NCBI RefSeq assembly: GCF_015277875.1
Contig: NZ_CP063814.1
Location: 1,798,001-1,862,000, forward strand
Direction: 5' to 3'
From: Microbacterium luteum
GTDB taxonomy: Bacteria; Actinomycetota; Actinomycetes; Actinomycetales; Microbacteriaceae
DNA: 64,000 nucleotides
Below, piece after piece: positions 1 to 10,766 of the stretch; positions within the stretch are counted from its first letter, which is position 1, and each line of letters opens with the position of its first letter. Made by a program: the position numbers and the translations under genes. The notes below the pieces were generated by a model. It searched no databases. It was not told the origin of the DNA and saw nothing but the letters and a program-made list of their open reading frames with translations.

Positions 1-385
1 AGAGGTACCACGCGGGAACCGGATCGTCGGGGTCATCGATCGGGATCACGACGACGCCGTCGATGCCTCCGCGCAGCAGATGCCACGCGCGCGGATGAAG
101 ACCGGGGCCACGGGCCTGGCGGGCATCCTCGCCGGTGAGTGCGACGGGGGCGCCGAGATGGCACGCGTCGATGTGCGCGCGGCCGGCGCGAAGGCGCCCG
201 CCCGTCACCTCGATGCGGGGCGACAGGACGATCCAGACCGCGACGGATCCGAGTCCGACGACGGCGCCCGCCGCGAGCGCGAGCGTGGTGTCCACAGGGA
301 CGAACACGAGGGCTGCCATCGGCCCCGCGAGCGCGGCGGCGACCAGGCTCCACAGCGACGGGCTCAGACGCTCGCGATAGTTCAC
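1..385 (-). CDS. DUF3093 family membrane protein (3' end outside window)
   Basis: The minus strand reads openly from a start near 385 to the window edge with no stop, so the C-terminus is missing. The protein begins [20 protein letters not shown], has two hydrophobic segments in its first 65 residues, then a soluble part ending ...[13 protein letters not shown]. The YRERL opening, two membrane helices and a C-terminal region with the [12 protein letters not shown] motif are what I recall of actinobacterial DUF3093 proteins, whose function is unknown. The GTG at 383-385 has GGAAGG just upstream. An in-frame ATG at 422-424 would add 13 residues and is the alternative start. The gene diverges from dut, the usual actinobacterial neighbour arrangement. 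Confidence 0.72.
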   Translation of the reverse strand, partial: MNYRERLSPSLWSLVAAALAGPMAALVFVPVDTTLALAAGAVVGLGSVAVWIVLSPRIEVTGGRLRAGRAHIDACHLGAPVALTGEDARQARGPGLHPRAWHLLRGGIDGVVVIPIDDPDDPVPAWYL

Positions 386-424
386 GGCGCCTTCCGCGCC
401 GACGTCGACAGCTCTGTTCTGCAT

Positions 425-430
425 TACCCT
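425..430 (+). promoter_or_regulatory. Putative -10 box of dut (leaderless)
   Basis: TACCCT fits TAnnnT and ends exactly 6 nt before the dut GTG codon. That spacing puts the transcription start at or next to the start codon, and there is no Shine-Dalgarno sequence between them. The same geometry recurs at several other genes in this window. Confidence 0.4.
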
Positions 431-436
431 CGTTGC

Positions 437-889
437 GTGACCGAATCGGTGGATGTCCTCATTATGGCCCGTGAGGCCCCGCTCTACGCGCACCCCGGCG
501 ATGCCGGAGCCGATCTGGTGGCCGCCGAGGCGGTGCGCCTCGAGCCCGGTGAGCGCGCGCTGGTCGGCACCGGCGTCCGCATCGCACTTCCGGACGGTCA
601 CGTCGGATTCGTCGTTCCGCGCAGCGGCCTGGCGTCGAAGCACGGCATCACGGTGGTGAACGCGCCGGGCACGGTGGATGCCGGCTACCGGGGCGAGGTC
701 AAGGTCGCGTTGCTGAACACCGACCCACGAGAGCCCTACACGATCCGGGAGGGCGACCGCATCGCGCAGCTGATCGTGATGCCGATCCCGCCGGTGCGGT
801 TCGTGCCGGTGGACGAATTGCCCGACAGCACCCGGGGCGACGGCGGCTTCGGCTCGACGGGCTACCAGAAGGATGGAGCATCCTCATGA
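437..889 (+). CDS. dut: Deoxyuridine 5'-triphosphate nucleotidohydrolase (dUTPase)
   Basis: Hydrolyses dUTP to dUMP and pyrophosphate, keeping uracil out of DNA and feeding thymidylate synthesis; trimeric cytosolic enzyme. The 150-residue protein has the family motifs in order: [10 protein letters not shown] (motif 1), [11 protein letters not shown] (motif 2), [20 protein letters not shown] (motif 3, catalytic Asp in DAGY), [11 protein letters not shown] (motif 4) and the C-terminal arm [10 protein letters not shown] (motif 5). The GTG at 437 gives the usual family length. A longer reading from position 80 is open but only adds arginine-rich shadow sequence. The stop overlaps the ATG of the DUF3710 gene (ATGA), so these genes are translationally coupled. 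Confidence 0.96.
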   Translation: MTESVDVLIMAREAPLYAHPGDAGADLVAAEAVRLEPGERALVGTGVRIALPDGHVGFVVPRSGLASKHGITVVNAPGTVDAGYRGEVKVALLNTDPREPYTIREGDRIAQLIVMPIPPVRFVPVDELPDSTRGDGGFGSTGYQKDGASS

Positions 890-1455
890 CCGAATCCACT
901 CCCGTCGACCGCGCGACCTCGGGACCCTTCGATGACAGCGAGGCCAATCCGGTCCGCCCGTACATCGACCTGGGCGGCATCAAGATCCTGCCGCGGGAGG
1001 GTCTGAACCTGCGCCTGGAGGTCGAGGAGCAGACCAAGCGCATCGTCGCCGTCGGGCTGGACTACGCCGAATCGACGCTCCAGGTGCAGCCCTTCGCCGC
1101 GCCGCGCTCGAGCGGCCTGTGGGACGAGACGCGGGAACAGATCCGTGAGCAGGTACGCACCCAGGGCGGTCGCGTCGAGGAGCGCGAAGGTCCGCTGGGT
1201 CACGAGCTGCTGGCCGAGGTGCCGGTTTCGGCGGCGGACGGGTCGACGGGCAAGCGACTCGCCCGATTCATCGGTGTCGACGGTCCGCGCTGGTTCCTGC
1301 GCGGCGTCATCGGGGGAGCCGGCGCCGCCGACGCGGGTGCGGCGGCGAAGGTCGAGGACCTGTTCCGGTCGATCGTGGTGGTGCGAGGGGGCTCTCCGAT
1401 GCCGCCGCGCGACCTCATCCCCCTCAAGATGCCGGCCACGCCGGGTTCTGCGTGA
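886..1455 (+). CDS. DUF3710 domain-containing protein
   Basis: A 189-residue soluble protein of the actinobacterial DUF3710 family, unknown function. Recognisable parts are [20 protein letters not shown] near the N-terminus and WFLRGVIGG near residue 140, both typical of the family as I recall it. There is no signal peptide or membrane helix. The ATG overlaps the dut stop and its own stop overlaps the GTG of the DUF3159 gene, so dut, DUF3710 and DUF3159 form one coupled operon, a gene order conserved across many Actinobacteria. The biochemical role cannot be read from the sequence. Confidence 0.88.
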   Translation: MTESTPVDRATSGPFDDSEANPVRPYIDLGGIKILPREGLNLRLEVEEQTKRIVAVGLDYAESTLQVQPFAAPRSSGLWDETREQIREQVRTQGGRVEEREGPLGHELLAEVPVSAADGSTGKRLARFIGVDGPRWFLRGVIGGAGAADAGAAAKVEDLFRSIVVVRGGSPMPPRDLIPLKMPATPGSA

Positions 1456-2231
1456 CCGGCGAGAGCACCGCCGCGCCCGACGAGTCCGAGCCGCAGGAGA
1501 AGACGGCGACCGGGTCGGCCGACGCGAAGGGACCTTCGGCACCGGACGCCATCGGGGCGGCCCTCGGGCAGGCTGCGCGGCGCGCGGGCATCGATCCCGC
1601 TGAGGAGGCGTCGACCGGTCACGTCGTCTGGCGGGCGATGGGCGGTGTGCGGGGCATCCTCGAATCGGTGCTCCCGGGGCTGGTGTTCATCGTGGTCTTC
1701 ACCATCACGATCGATCCGGACTCCGGCGACGGCCATCTCTGGCTCTCCCTCGGCCTGTCGGTCGGTGTGGCGGCTGTCTTCACGGCGGCGCGCCTGCTCG
1801 CCCGGCAGCCGGTCACGGCCGCGGTGGGGGGTCTCGTCGCGGCCGTGGTCGCGGCGGCGTTCGCTCTGCTCACCGGAGATGCGAGCAACAACTTCGTTCC
1901 GGGGTTCGTGACCAATGCGGTCTACGGCTCGGCGCTGCTGATCTCGGCGCTGGCCGGGTGGTCGCTGATCGGACTCGCCGCGGGGTTCCTCCTCGGCGAA
2001 GGCACCGCGTGGCGCAAGGATCGACGCAAGCGGCGCGTCTATTTCTGGCTGGCGATCGCGTGGGCGGCGCTGTTCGCCGCGCGCCTGGCCGTGCAGCTGC
2101 CGCTCTACTTCGCCGGCGAGGTGACGGCGCTCGGAACGCTGAAGCTCGTCATGGGACTGCCGCTGTTCGCACCGATGCTCGCTGTCACCTGGTTGGCCGT
2201 GCGAGCGCTCCACCGTCAGCCGGTCCGGTGA
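1452..2231 (+). CDS. DUF3159 family integral membrane protein
   Basis: A 259-residue protein with an acidic, Glu/Ser-rich N-terminal tail of about 60 residues followed by five or six hydrophobic segments, for example VLPGLVFIVVFTITI, LLISALAGWSLIGLAAGFLL and the C-terminal APMLAVTWLAVRAL. This matches the actinobacterial DUF3159 family; function unknown. It starts with GTG in a GTGA overlap with the DUF3710 stop. It is last in the dut operon: its stop is followed at once by the palindrome of the acnA regulatory region, so acnA is probably transcribed separately. Confidence 0.87.
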   Translation: MTGESTAAPDESEPQEKTATGSADAKGPSAPDAIGAALGQAARRAGIDPAEEASTGHVVWRAMGGVRGILESVLPGLVFIVVFTITIDPDSGDGHLWLSLGLSVGVAAVFTAARLLARQPVTAAVGGLVAAVVAAAFALLTGDASNNFVPGFVTNAVYGSALLISALAGWSLIGLAAGFLLGEGTAWRKDRRKRRVYFWLAIAWAALFAARLAVQLPLYFAGEVTALGTLKLVMGLPLFAPMLAVTWLAVRALHRQPVR

Positions 2232-2233
2232 TA

Positions 2234-2261
2234 GTATTTATCTCGACATCGAGATAAATAC
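2234..2261. promoter_or_regulatory. Perfect 13-bp-arm palindrome upstream of acnA, probable operator
   Basis: The sequence reads GTATTTATCTCGA, then CA, then the exact reverse complement TCGAGATAAATAC: 26 of 28 positions pair. It is strikingly AT-rich against its surroundings. It lies 107 bp before the acnA start, and TCGAGA in its right arm sits 18 bp before a TAAGGT box (2273-2278) that could be a -10, so a bound regulator could block RNA polymerase. Aconitase genes in Actinobacteria are commonly controlled by a dedicated repressor such as AcnR or by iron regulators, but this sequence does not match the AcnR site I recall. The symmetry suits a MarR- or TetR-type dimer. No regulator gene lies next to it. 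Confidence 0.6.
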
Positions 2262-2367
2262 GTGCCCCTGAGTAAGGTCCGCCTTGCTGGTCACGCACGC
2301 GCGTGAGGGGCGAAGATGGGGAAGCCGGTCCCATACCCGGGGCCCGCCGGCGACGAAGGAGACGGAC

Positions 2368-5196
<2,829 letters not shown>

Positions 5197-5208
5197 CCTG
5201 CGCAGGAG

Positions 5209-5242
5209 GTGAGGCCCCGGCTCGATCGAGCCGGGGCCTCAC
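5209..5242 (+). terminator. Terminator after acnA
   Basis: A 34-bp perfect palindrome, GTGAGGCCCCGGCTC then GATC then its exact complement, begins 12 bp after the acnA stop. The stem is very GC-rich and there is no U-tract, as is common for actinobacterial intrinsic terminators. It isolates acnA from dxs. Confidence 0.8.
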
Positions 5243-5263
5243 CCGTCTGCGCCTGTCGGCGGA

Positions 5264-5269
5264 TAGACT
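5264..5269 (+). promoter_or_regulatory. Putative -10 box of dxs
   Basis: TAGACT fits TAnnnT, lies between the acnA terminator and dxs, and is 59 bp before the chosen dxs start. I see no convincing -35 box. Confidence 0.3.
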
Positions 5270-5328
5270 GACGGCCAGGCGTCTCGAACCGATGAGCCGG
5301 AGCCATGGACGACGACGAAGAGGGCACG

Positions 5329-7281
5329 ATGGCGATTCTCCCCTCGATCAGAGGACCACGAGATCTCGACCGACTCAGCGTCGCGCAGCTGCGGCAGCTG
5401 GCCGAGGAGGTTCGCGCCTTCCTCGTGGAGAACGTGTCACGCACGGGTGGACACCTGGGACCGAACCTCGGGGTCGTGGAACTCACCATCGCGCTTCATC
5501 GCGTCTTCGACTCGCCCCGGGATCCGTTCGTGTTCGACACCGGCCATCAGTCCTACGTCCACAAGATGCTCACCGGCAGGCAGGACTTCGCCGGCTTGAG
5601 ATCACGTGGCGGCCTCGCGGGCTACCCGCAGCGTGCGGAGAGCGAGCACGACGTCGTGGAGTCCTCGCACGCGTCGAGCTCGCTGAGCTGGGCCGACGGG
5701 ATCTCCCGCGCGCTGACCCGCACCGGCCGGGACGACCGGCACGTCGTCGCCATCGTCGGCGACGGATCGCTGACCGGAGGAATGACCTGGGAGGCGCTCA
5801 ACAACATCTCCGACGACAACGACCGACGCCTCGTGATCGTCGTCAATGACAACGGCCGCTCGTACGCGCCCACGATCGGCGGCATGGCGCGCTATCTGAA
5901 CAAGGTGCGCACGGCGGACGCGTACCGGTCGCTGCGGCACGGCTCCGCCAGTCTGTTCGGACGGCTCGGGCCGGCCGCGCGAGCCATGTATCGGGGTGTT
6001 CGCGGCGGCACGCACGGATTCCTCTCGCGATTCGTCAACAACGACGCGCTGTACTCGAACCTCGACATCAAGTACCTCGGTCCCGTGGACGGCCACGACC
6101 TCGAGGCGCTCCTGGAAACCCTCGAACTCGCGAAGGCCTTCGGCGCGCCGGTCATCGTGCACGCGATCACCGAGAAGGGACGCGGGTTCCGGCCCGCGGT
6201 CGAAGACGAAGCCGATCAGTTCCACGCGGTCGGCAGGATCGATCCGATCACCGGCGAGACCATCGGCAGCGCCGGCGGAACGTGGACCGATGTCTTCTCC
6301 CGCGAGCTGCTCGACGTCGGTGGCGAGCGCGACGACGTCATCGCGATGACCGCGGCCATGCTGCGGCCGACCGGCCTGCTGCCGTTCTCGCAGCGGTTCC
6401 CCGATCGCGTGTACGACGTCGGCATCGCCGAGCAGCACGCCGTCGCCTCGGCCGCCGGCCTCGCCTACGGCGGGCTGCACCCTGTCGTGGCCATCTACGC
6501 GACCTTCATGAACCGGGCGTTCGATCAGATGCTGATGGATGTCGGACTCCACAGAGCGGGTGTGACGTTCGTGCTGGACCGGGCGGGGGTGACCGGCCCC
6601 GACGGGCCCAGCCATCACGGCATCTGGGATCTCGCGATGCTGCAGATCGTTCCGCACATCCGCATCGCCGTGCCACGGGACGCGGAGCGCCTCCGTGAGG
6701 AGTTCCGTGAAGCGCTGACCGTCGAGGACGCGCCGACCGTGGTCAGGTTCCCCAAGGGCGCGGTGGCGCCGGACCTGCCTGCACTCGAACGGCTGCCGGA
6801 CGGCGTCGACGTGCTCGCCCGCATCGACGAGCAGGATGTGCTGCTGGTCGGGATCGGCCCGATGGCACACGTCGCCGTGGAGGTCGCCGAGCGCCTGCGG
6901 GCGCAGGGGATCGGCTCGACCGTGATCGACCCGCGGTGGGCGATCCCGGTGCAGCGTTCGGTGATCGACCTCGCGGCGACGCATCGGCTCGTGATCACGA
7001 TCGAGGACGGCATCCGCGTCGGAGGCATCGGCACGCGCGTCCGTCAGGTGCTTCGCGAGTCCGGGGTCGATACGGCGGTGGACGAGCTCGGGGTCCCCGA
7101 CGAGTTCATCGATCACGCTGGTCGTGAGGAGATCCTGCGGGATGCCGGGCTCACCGCCGCGAAGATCGCGCAGGACGTGGTCGCCCAGGTGCTCGGCACA
7201 CGCCTGCCCATCGCCCGCGGCGCGGGCGAGCCCGTGACTGATGACATCGCCGATCTCGCGGGCCGGAGCGACGAGGACTGA
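5329..7281 (+). CDS. dxs: 1-deoxy-D-xylulose-5-phosphate synthase
   Basis: Condenses pyruvate with glyceraldehyde 3-phosphate, using thiamine diphosphate, in the first step of the MEP isoprenoid pathway. The 650-residue protein has GDGSLTGGMTWEALNN (thiamine-diphosphate binding, from about residue 144), the central pyrimidine-binding region with GIAEQHAVASAAGLA, and the C-terminal transketolase domain. RTGGHLGPNLGVVELT and GVTGPDGPSHHG are typical of Dxs. ATG 5329 has GAAGAGGG at good spacing; ATG 5305 would add eight acidic residues and is possible. It sits alone between two terminators. It is notable because a complete mevalonate operon lies 50 kb downstream, so the cell may hold both routes to IPP. 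Confidence 0.95.
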   Translation: MAILPSIRGPRDLDRLSVAQLRQLAEEVRAFLVENVSRTGGHLGPNLGVVELTIALHRVFDSPRDPFVFDTGHQSYVHKMLTGRQDFAGLRSRGGLAGYPQRAESEHDVVESSHASSSLSWADGISRALTRTGRDDRHVVAIVGDGSLTGGMTWEALNNISDDNDRRLVIVVNDNGRSYAPTIGGMARYLNKVRTADAYRSLRHGSASLFGRLGPAARAMYRGVRGGTHGFLSRFVNNDALYSNLDIKYLGPVDGHDLEALLETLELAKAFGAPVIVHAITEKGRGFRPAVEDEADQFHAVGRIDPITGETIGSAGGTWTDVFSRELLDVGGERDDVIAMTAAMLRPTGLLPFSQRFPDRVYDVGIAEQHAVASAAGLAYGGLHPVVAIYATFMNRAFDQMLMDVGLHRAGVTFVLDRAGVTGPDGPSHHGIWDLAMLQIVPHIRIAVPRDAERLREEFREALTVEDAPTVVRFPKGAVAPDLPALERLPDGVDVLARIDEQDVLLVGIGPMAHVAVEVAERLRAQGIGSTVIDPRWAIPVQRSVIDLAATHRLVITIEDGIRVGGIGTRVRQVLRESGVDTAVDELGVPDEFIDHAGREEILRDAGLTAAKIAQDVVAQVLGTRLPIARGAGEPVTDDIADLAGRSDED

Positions 7282-7283
7282 GA

Positions 7284-7323
7284 CGAAGAGCCCGCCGACC
7301 TGGCACGGTCGGCGGGCTCTTCG
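7284..7323. terminator. Bidirectional terminator between dxs and the 3-hydroxyacyl-CoA dehydrogenase gene
   Basis: Perfect 17-bp arms (CGAAGAGCCCGCCGACC and its complement) with a 6-nt loop fill the gap between two convergent stops, 3 bp after dxs and 8 bp from the end of the minus-strand gene. Each strand ends the stem in a pyrimidine-rich run, so it can serve both genes. Confidence 0.82.
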
Positions 7324-7331
7324 CGGTGATC

Positions 7332-9476
7332 TCAGCCGGCGATACCGACGATCTTCGGGTGGTGGAAGCTGTCTCCGAAGACGCGCTCGGACGCTCCTTC
7401 GCGGTCGAGGTACGGGGATGCGCCGCCATCGATGAAGGGCCAGCCTGCCCCGAGGATCAGACAGAGGTCGATGTCCTCGACCTCGGGGACGACGCCCTGC
7501 TCGAGCATGATGAAGATCTCCTGCGCCAGACCGTCCTGGACCCGGCGGAGGATCTCGTCCTCGGTCGACGGGGAGTCGCCGACGGCGCGCTTCAGGACCT
7601 TCTCCGCATCCTTGGACCACCCGGTGACCCGTCCGGCCTTGTCCTTCTCGACGACGCGATCGAGCGCGGCGAGCTCGTGGAAGTTCTCCGACGCGTAGAA
7701 GCGGTCGGGGAAAGCCGTGGCCATCGTGTCCTGCACGTGGGCCGCGACCTTCCATCCGACGAGGTCGATCAGCTGGAACGGTGTCATCGGGAGTCCGAGG
7801 GGACGGAAGGCGTTCTCGACCGTCAGCAGCGGTGTTCCCTCGTAGACGGCTCGTGCTGCTTCGCCCATGACCTTCGCCAGCAGGCGGTTCACCACGAAGC
7901 CGGGAGCGTCGGCGGTGAGGACCGCGTTCTTCCCGAGCCCCTTGGCGACGACGAACGCGGTCGCGAGTGCCTCGTCGGCGGTCTTCGGGGTCTTCACGAT
8001 CTCGATCAGCGGCATGACCGCGACGGGGTTGAAGAAGTGGAAGCCCACCAGGCGTTCCGGATGCTCCAGCGTGGAACCGATCTCCTCCACGGAGAGCGAC
8101 GACGTGTTCGTCGCGAGGATGGCGTCGTCCGCGATGATCTTCTCGATCTCGCCGAAGACCTGCTGCTTGACTCCGACCTCCTCGAACACCGCCTCGATCA
8201 CGAAGTCGCAGTCCGCATACTCGGACGTGTCGACGGTTCCGCGCACCAGTGCACGCAGGCGATTCGCTGCGTCGGCGTCGAGGCGCCCTTTGGACTCGAG
8301 CTTGCCGATCTCCTCGTGGATGTACGCGATGCCCTTGTCGACACGCGCCTGATCGAGATCGGTGATGAGCACGGGGACCTGGAGCTTGCGCACGAAGAGG
8401 AGGGCGAATTGGCTCGCCATAAGGCCGGCGCCGATGACGCCGACCTTGCCGACCTTCTTCGCGAGCCCCTTGTCCGGTGCACCGACGGGACGCTTCGCGC
8501 GCTTCTGCACCAGGTCGAACGCGTACATCGACGCGGCGAACTGGTCGCCGCTGACGAGTTCTGCGAGGGCCTCGTCCTCGCGGGCGAAGCCCTCCTCGCG
8601 CGTGCCGCTCTTGGCGCGGTCGAGGAGGTCGAGGGCGACGTACGGGGACGCGGGGACGGTCCCGATCCTGGACTCCAGCATGTTCCGTGCCATCTTGACG
8701 GCGATCGGCCATTTGGTGAGGCGTTCGATCTTGCCGGGCTGGTTCCGGCGTTCCACCTTGATCGACCCGCCGAGCACGCCGTCAGCCCATCGCAGGGAGT
8801 CTTCGAGGTAGTTCGCGGCGGGGAAGATCGCATCCACGATGCCGAACTCGAACGCCTGCGCCGGCTTGAGCATCCGGTTCTGCTTGAGCGGGTTCGAGAT
8901 GACCACCTCGAGCGCGTTCTCGATACCGATCAGGTTGGGGAGGAGATAGGCCCCACCCCAGCCCGGGATGATGCCGAGGAAGACCTCGGGGAGGGCGATC
9001 GCGGCGGCCGAGGCATCGACGGTGCGATATGTGGAGTTGAGCGCGATCTCCAGGCCGCCGCCCAACGCGAGCCCGTTCACGAACGTGAAGGAGGGAACGC
9101 CGAGATCGGCGAGCTTGCCGAGCACGTGGTGACCGAGCTGCGCCACCTTGCGGGCGTTCTCCCGCGATCCGACGAGAGTGATGTCGGACAGGTCGGCGCC
9201 GGCGGCCAGGATGTACTGCTTGCCGGTCACGGCGACCGCATCGATCTGACCGGAGGCCGCACGGTCCTTCAGTTCGTCGAGGCGCTCGTTCAGCTCGACG
9301 AGCGTTCGGGGACCGAGCGTGTTGGGACGGTTGTGGTCACGCCCGTTGTCGAGCGTGATGAGGGCAAGAGTCCGGCCCGAGGGCAGGCGAACGTCGCGCA
9401 CGAGCGAGTGCGTGACGACCTCGTCGTCGGAGAGGGTCAGCAGGGGCGTGAAGTCGATCTGATCGTAGGTGCTCAT
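7332..9476 (-). CDS. Multifunctional enoyl-CoA hydratase / 3-hydroxyacyl-CoA dehydrogenase (FadB/FadJ type)
   Basis: Hydrates trans-2-enoyl-CoA and oxidises the resulting 3-hydroxyacyl-CoA with NAD in fatty acid beta-oxidation. The 714-residue protein has an N-terminal crotonase domain (oxyanion-hole region NGLALGGGLEIAL; PEVFLGIIPGWGGAYLLP) and a Rossmann domain beginning KVGVIGAGLMASQ, with NTSSLSVEEIG and HPERLVGFHFFNP, followed by two C-terminal 3HCDH helical domains (DAPGFVVNRLL). The start is ATG 9476; a longer open frame to 10412 is the shadow of the thiolase. It is 8 bp downstream of the thiolase stop, forming a classic FadA-FadB complex operon. Chain-length preference cannot be judged from the sequence. 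Confidence 0.93.
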   Translation of the reverse strand: MSTYDQIDFTPLLTLSDDEVVTHSLVRDVRLPSGRTLALITLDNGRDHNRPNTLGPRTLVELNERLDELKDRAASGQIDAVAVTGKQYILAAGADLSDITLVGSRENARKVAQLGHHVLGKLADLGVPSFTFVNGLALGGGLEIALNSTYRTVDASAAAIALPEVFLGIIPGWGGAYLLPNLIGIENALEVVISNPLKQNRMLKPAQAFEFGIVDAIFPAANYLEDSLRWADGVLGGSIKVERRNQPGKIERLTKWPIAVKMARNMLESRIGTVPASPYVALDLLDRAKSGTREEGFAREDEALAELVSGDQFAASMYAFDLVQKRAKRPVGAPDKGLAKKVGKVGVIGAGLMASQFALLFVRKLQVPVLITDLDQARVDKGIAYIHEEIGKLESKGRLDADAANRLRALVRGTVDTSEYADCDFVIEAVFEEVGVKQQVFGEIEKIIADDAILATNTSSLSVEEIGSTLEHPERLVGFHFFNPVAVMPLIEIVKTPKTADEALATAFVVAKGLGKNAVLTADAPGFVVNRLLAKVMGEAARAVYEGTPLLTVENAFRPLGLPMTPFQLIDLVGWKVAAHVQDTMATAFPDRFYASENFHELAALDRVVEKDKAGRVTGWSKDAEKVLKRAVGDSPSTEDEILRRVQDGLAQEIFIMLEQGVVPEVEDIDLCLILGAGWPFIDGGASPYLDREGASERVFGDSFHHPKIVGIAG

Positions 9477-9484
9477 GAGGCCGC

Positions 9485-10693
9485 TCACTTCCTGCGCTTC
9501 TTGCCGTCGTAGTGGGGGTTCTCCCAGACCACCGAACCGCCCTGGCCGAGCCCCACGCACATCGCCGTGAGGCCGTATCGCACGTCGGGGCGCTCGGCGA
9601 ACTGCGCCGCGAGCTGGATCATGAGACGGACTCCGGATGCGGCGAGCGGATGCCCGAGCGCGATCGCTCCACCCCACTGGTTGACGCGCGGGTCGTCGTC
9701 GGCGATGCCGAAGTGGTCCAGGAGCGAGATCACCTGGACGGCGAACGCTTCGTTCAGCTCGAACAGACCGATGTCGTCGATCGTCAGGCCGGCCTTCCTG
9801 AGGGCCTTCTCGGTCGACGGGATGGGGCCGATGCCCATGATCTCGGGCTGCACGCCCGCGAAAGCGAACGAGACGAGTCGCATCTTCGGCGCGAGGCCGA
9901 GCTCCTTCACCGCGCCACCACCGGCGAGCAGCGACATGGTCGCACCGTCGGTGAGCGGGGAGGAGGTTCCCGCGGTCACGCGACCGTGAGGACGGAACGG
10001 GGTCTTGAGACCGGCGAGATCGGCCATCGTCGTCTGCGGACGACGACCTTCGTCCTCGGTGGCGAGCGCCCACGCACCTTCGGCGTCCTTGATCGCGACG
10101 GGAACGAGGTCGGCCTGCAGCTTGCCCGCATCGTAGGCGGCCTGCGCCTTGTGCTGGCTGAGCATGCCGAAACGATCTGAGCGCTCCTTGGTGAGATGCG
10201 GGAAGCGATCGAAGATCCGCTCCGCGGTCACGCCCATGTTGAGCGCGCCGGGGTCCACCATCTTCTCGGCGACGAAGCGGGGGTTGGGGTCGGCGTTGGA
10301 CCCGATCGGGTGATGCCCCATGTGCTCGACCCCGCCCGCGAGAGCGAGGTCGTACATGCCGATCCCGATCGAGGCGGCCATCGTGGTCACACTGGTCATC
10401 GCACCGGCGCACATGCGGTCGATGGCGAATCCCGGAACGCTCTGGGGGAGTCCCGCGAGGATGGCGACACTTCGGCCCAGGGTCAGGCCCTGGTCGCCGG
10501 TCTGCGACGTCGCCGCGATGGCGACGTCGTCGATCCTCTCCTTCGGAACGTCGCCATTGCGCTCCATGAGTCCGATGGTCGCCTTCACGGCGAGATCATC
10601 CGATCGCGTGTTCCAGTACATGCCCTTCTCGCCGGCGCGCCCGAACGGGGTGCGCATTCCATCGACGAAGTAGACGTCCGAAAGCTCGGCCAC
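9485..10693 (-). CDS. Acetyl-CoA C-acyltransferase (thiolase)
   Basis: Cleaves 3-ketoacyl-CoA to acetyl-CoA and a shortened acyl-CoA, the last beta-oxidation step. The 402-residue protein has the nucleophile cysteine in AIDRMCAGAMTS, the catalytic His in GHPLAASG and the second cysteine in MCVGLGQGGSV, all in the expected order, and normal thiolase length. The start is GTG 10691-10693, with GGAGG six nt upstream; the longer reading to 10822 lacks a ribosome site. A TAGGCT -10 box on the minus strand (10722-10727) gives a leader of about 20 nt. Co-transcribed with the downstream hydratase/dehydrogenase gene. Degradative FadA is likelier than a biosynthetic acetoacetyl-CoA thiolase because of that neighbour. 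Confidence 0.93.
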   Translation of the reverse strand: MAELSDVYFVDGMRTPFGRAGEKGMYWNTRSDDLAVKATIGLMERNGDVPKERIDDVAIAATSQTGDQGLTLGRSVAILAGLPQSVPGFAIDRMCAGAMTSVTTMAASIGIGMYDLALAGGVEHMGHHPIGSNADPNPRFVAEKMVDPGALNMGVTAERIFDRFPHLTKERSDRFGMLSQHKAQAAYDAGKLQADLVPVAIKDAEGAWALATEDEGRRPQTTMADLAGLKTPFRPHGRVTAGTSSPLTDGATMSLLAGGGAVKELGLAPKMRLVSFAFAGVQPEIMGIGPIPSTEKALRKAGLTIDDIGLFELNEAFAVQVISLLDHFGIADDDPRVNQWGGAIALGHPLAASGVRLMIQLAAQFAERPDVRYGLTAMCVGLGQGGSVVWENPHYDGKKRRK

Positions 10694-10766
10694 TCTGCCT
10701 CCAAAGTTCAGGGATGTGCCCAGCCTAGGAGCGGCCGTGGAGGGCTCGGAATCGGTTGGGTCGAAC

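Noticed and set aside
80..436. Upstream extension of dut giving a 269-residue frame
   Set aside because: The added 119 residues are Arg/Asp/Gly-rich shadow of the divergent DUF3093 gene; dUTPase motifs begin only after GTG 437, and the family length is about 150.
7326..9512. Plus-strand frame (728 aa) across the dehydrogenase gene
   Set aside because: Antisense shadow of a clear FadB-like enzyme; no ribosome site and skewed composition.
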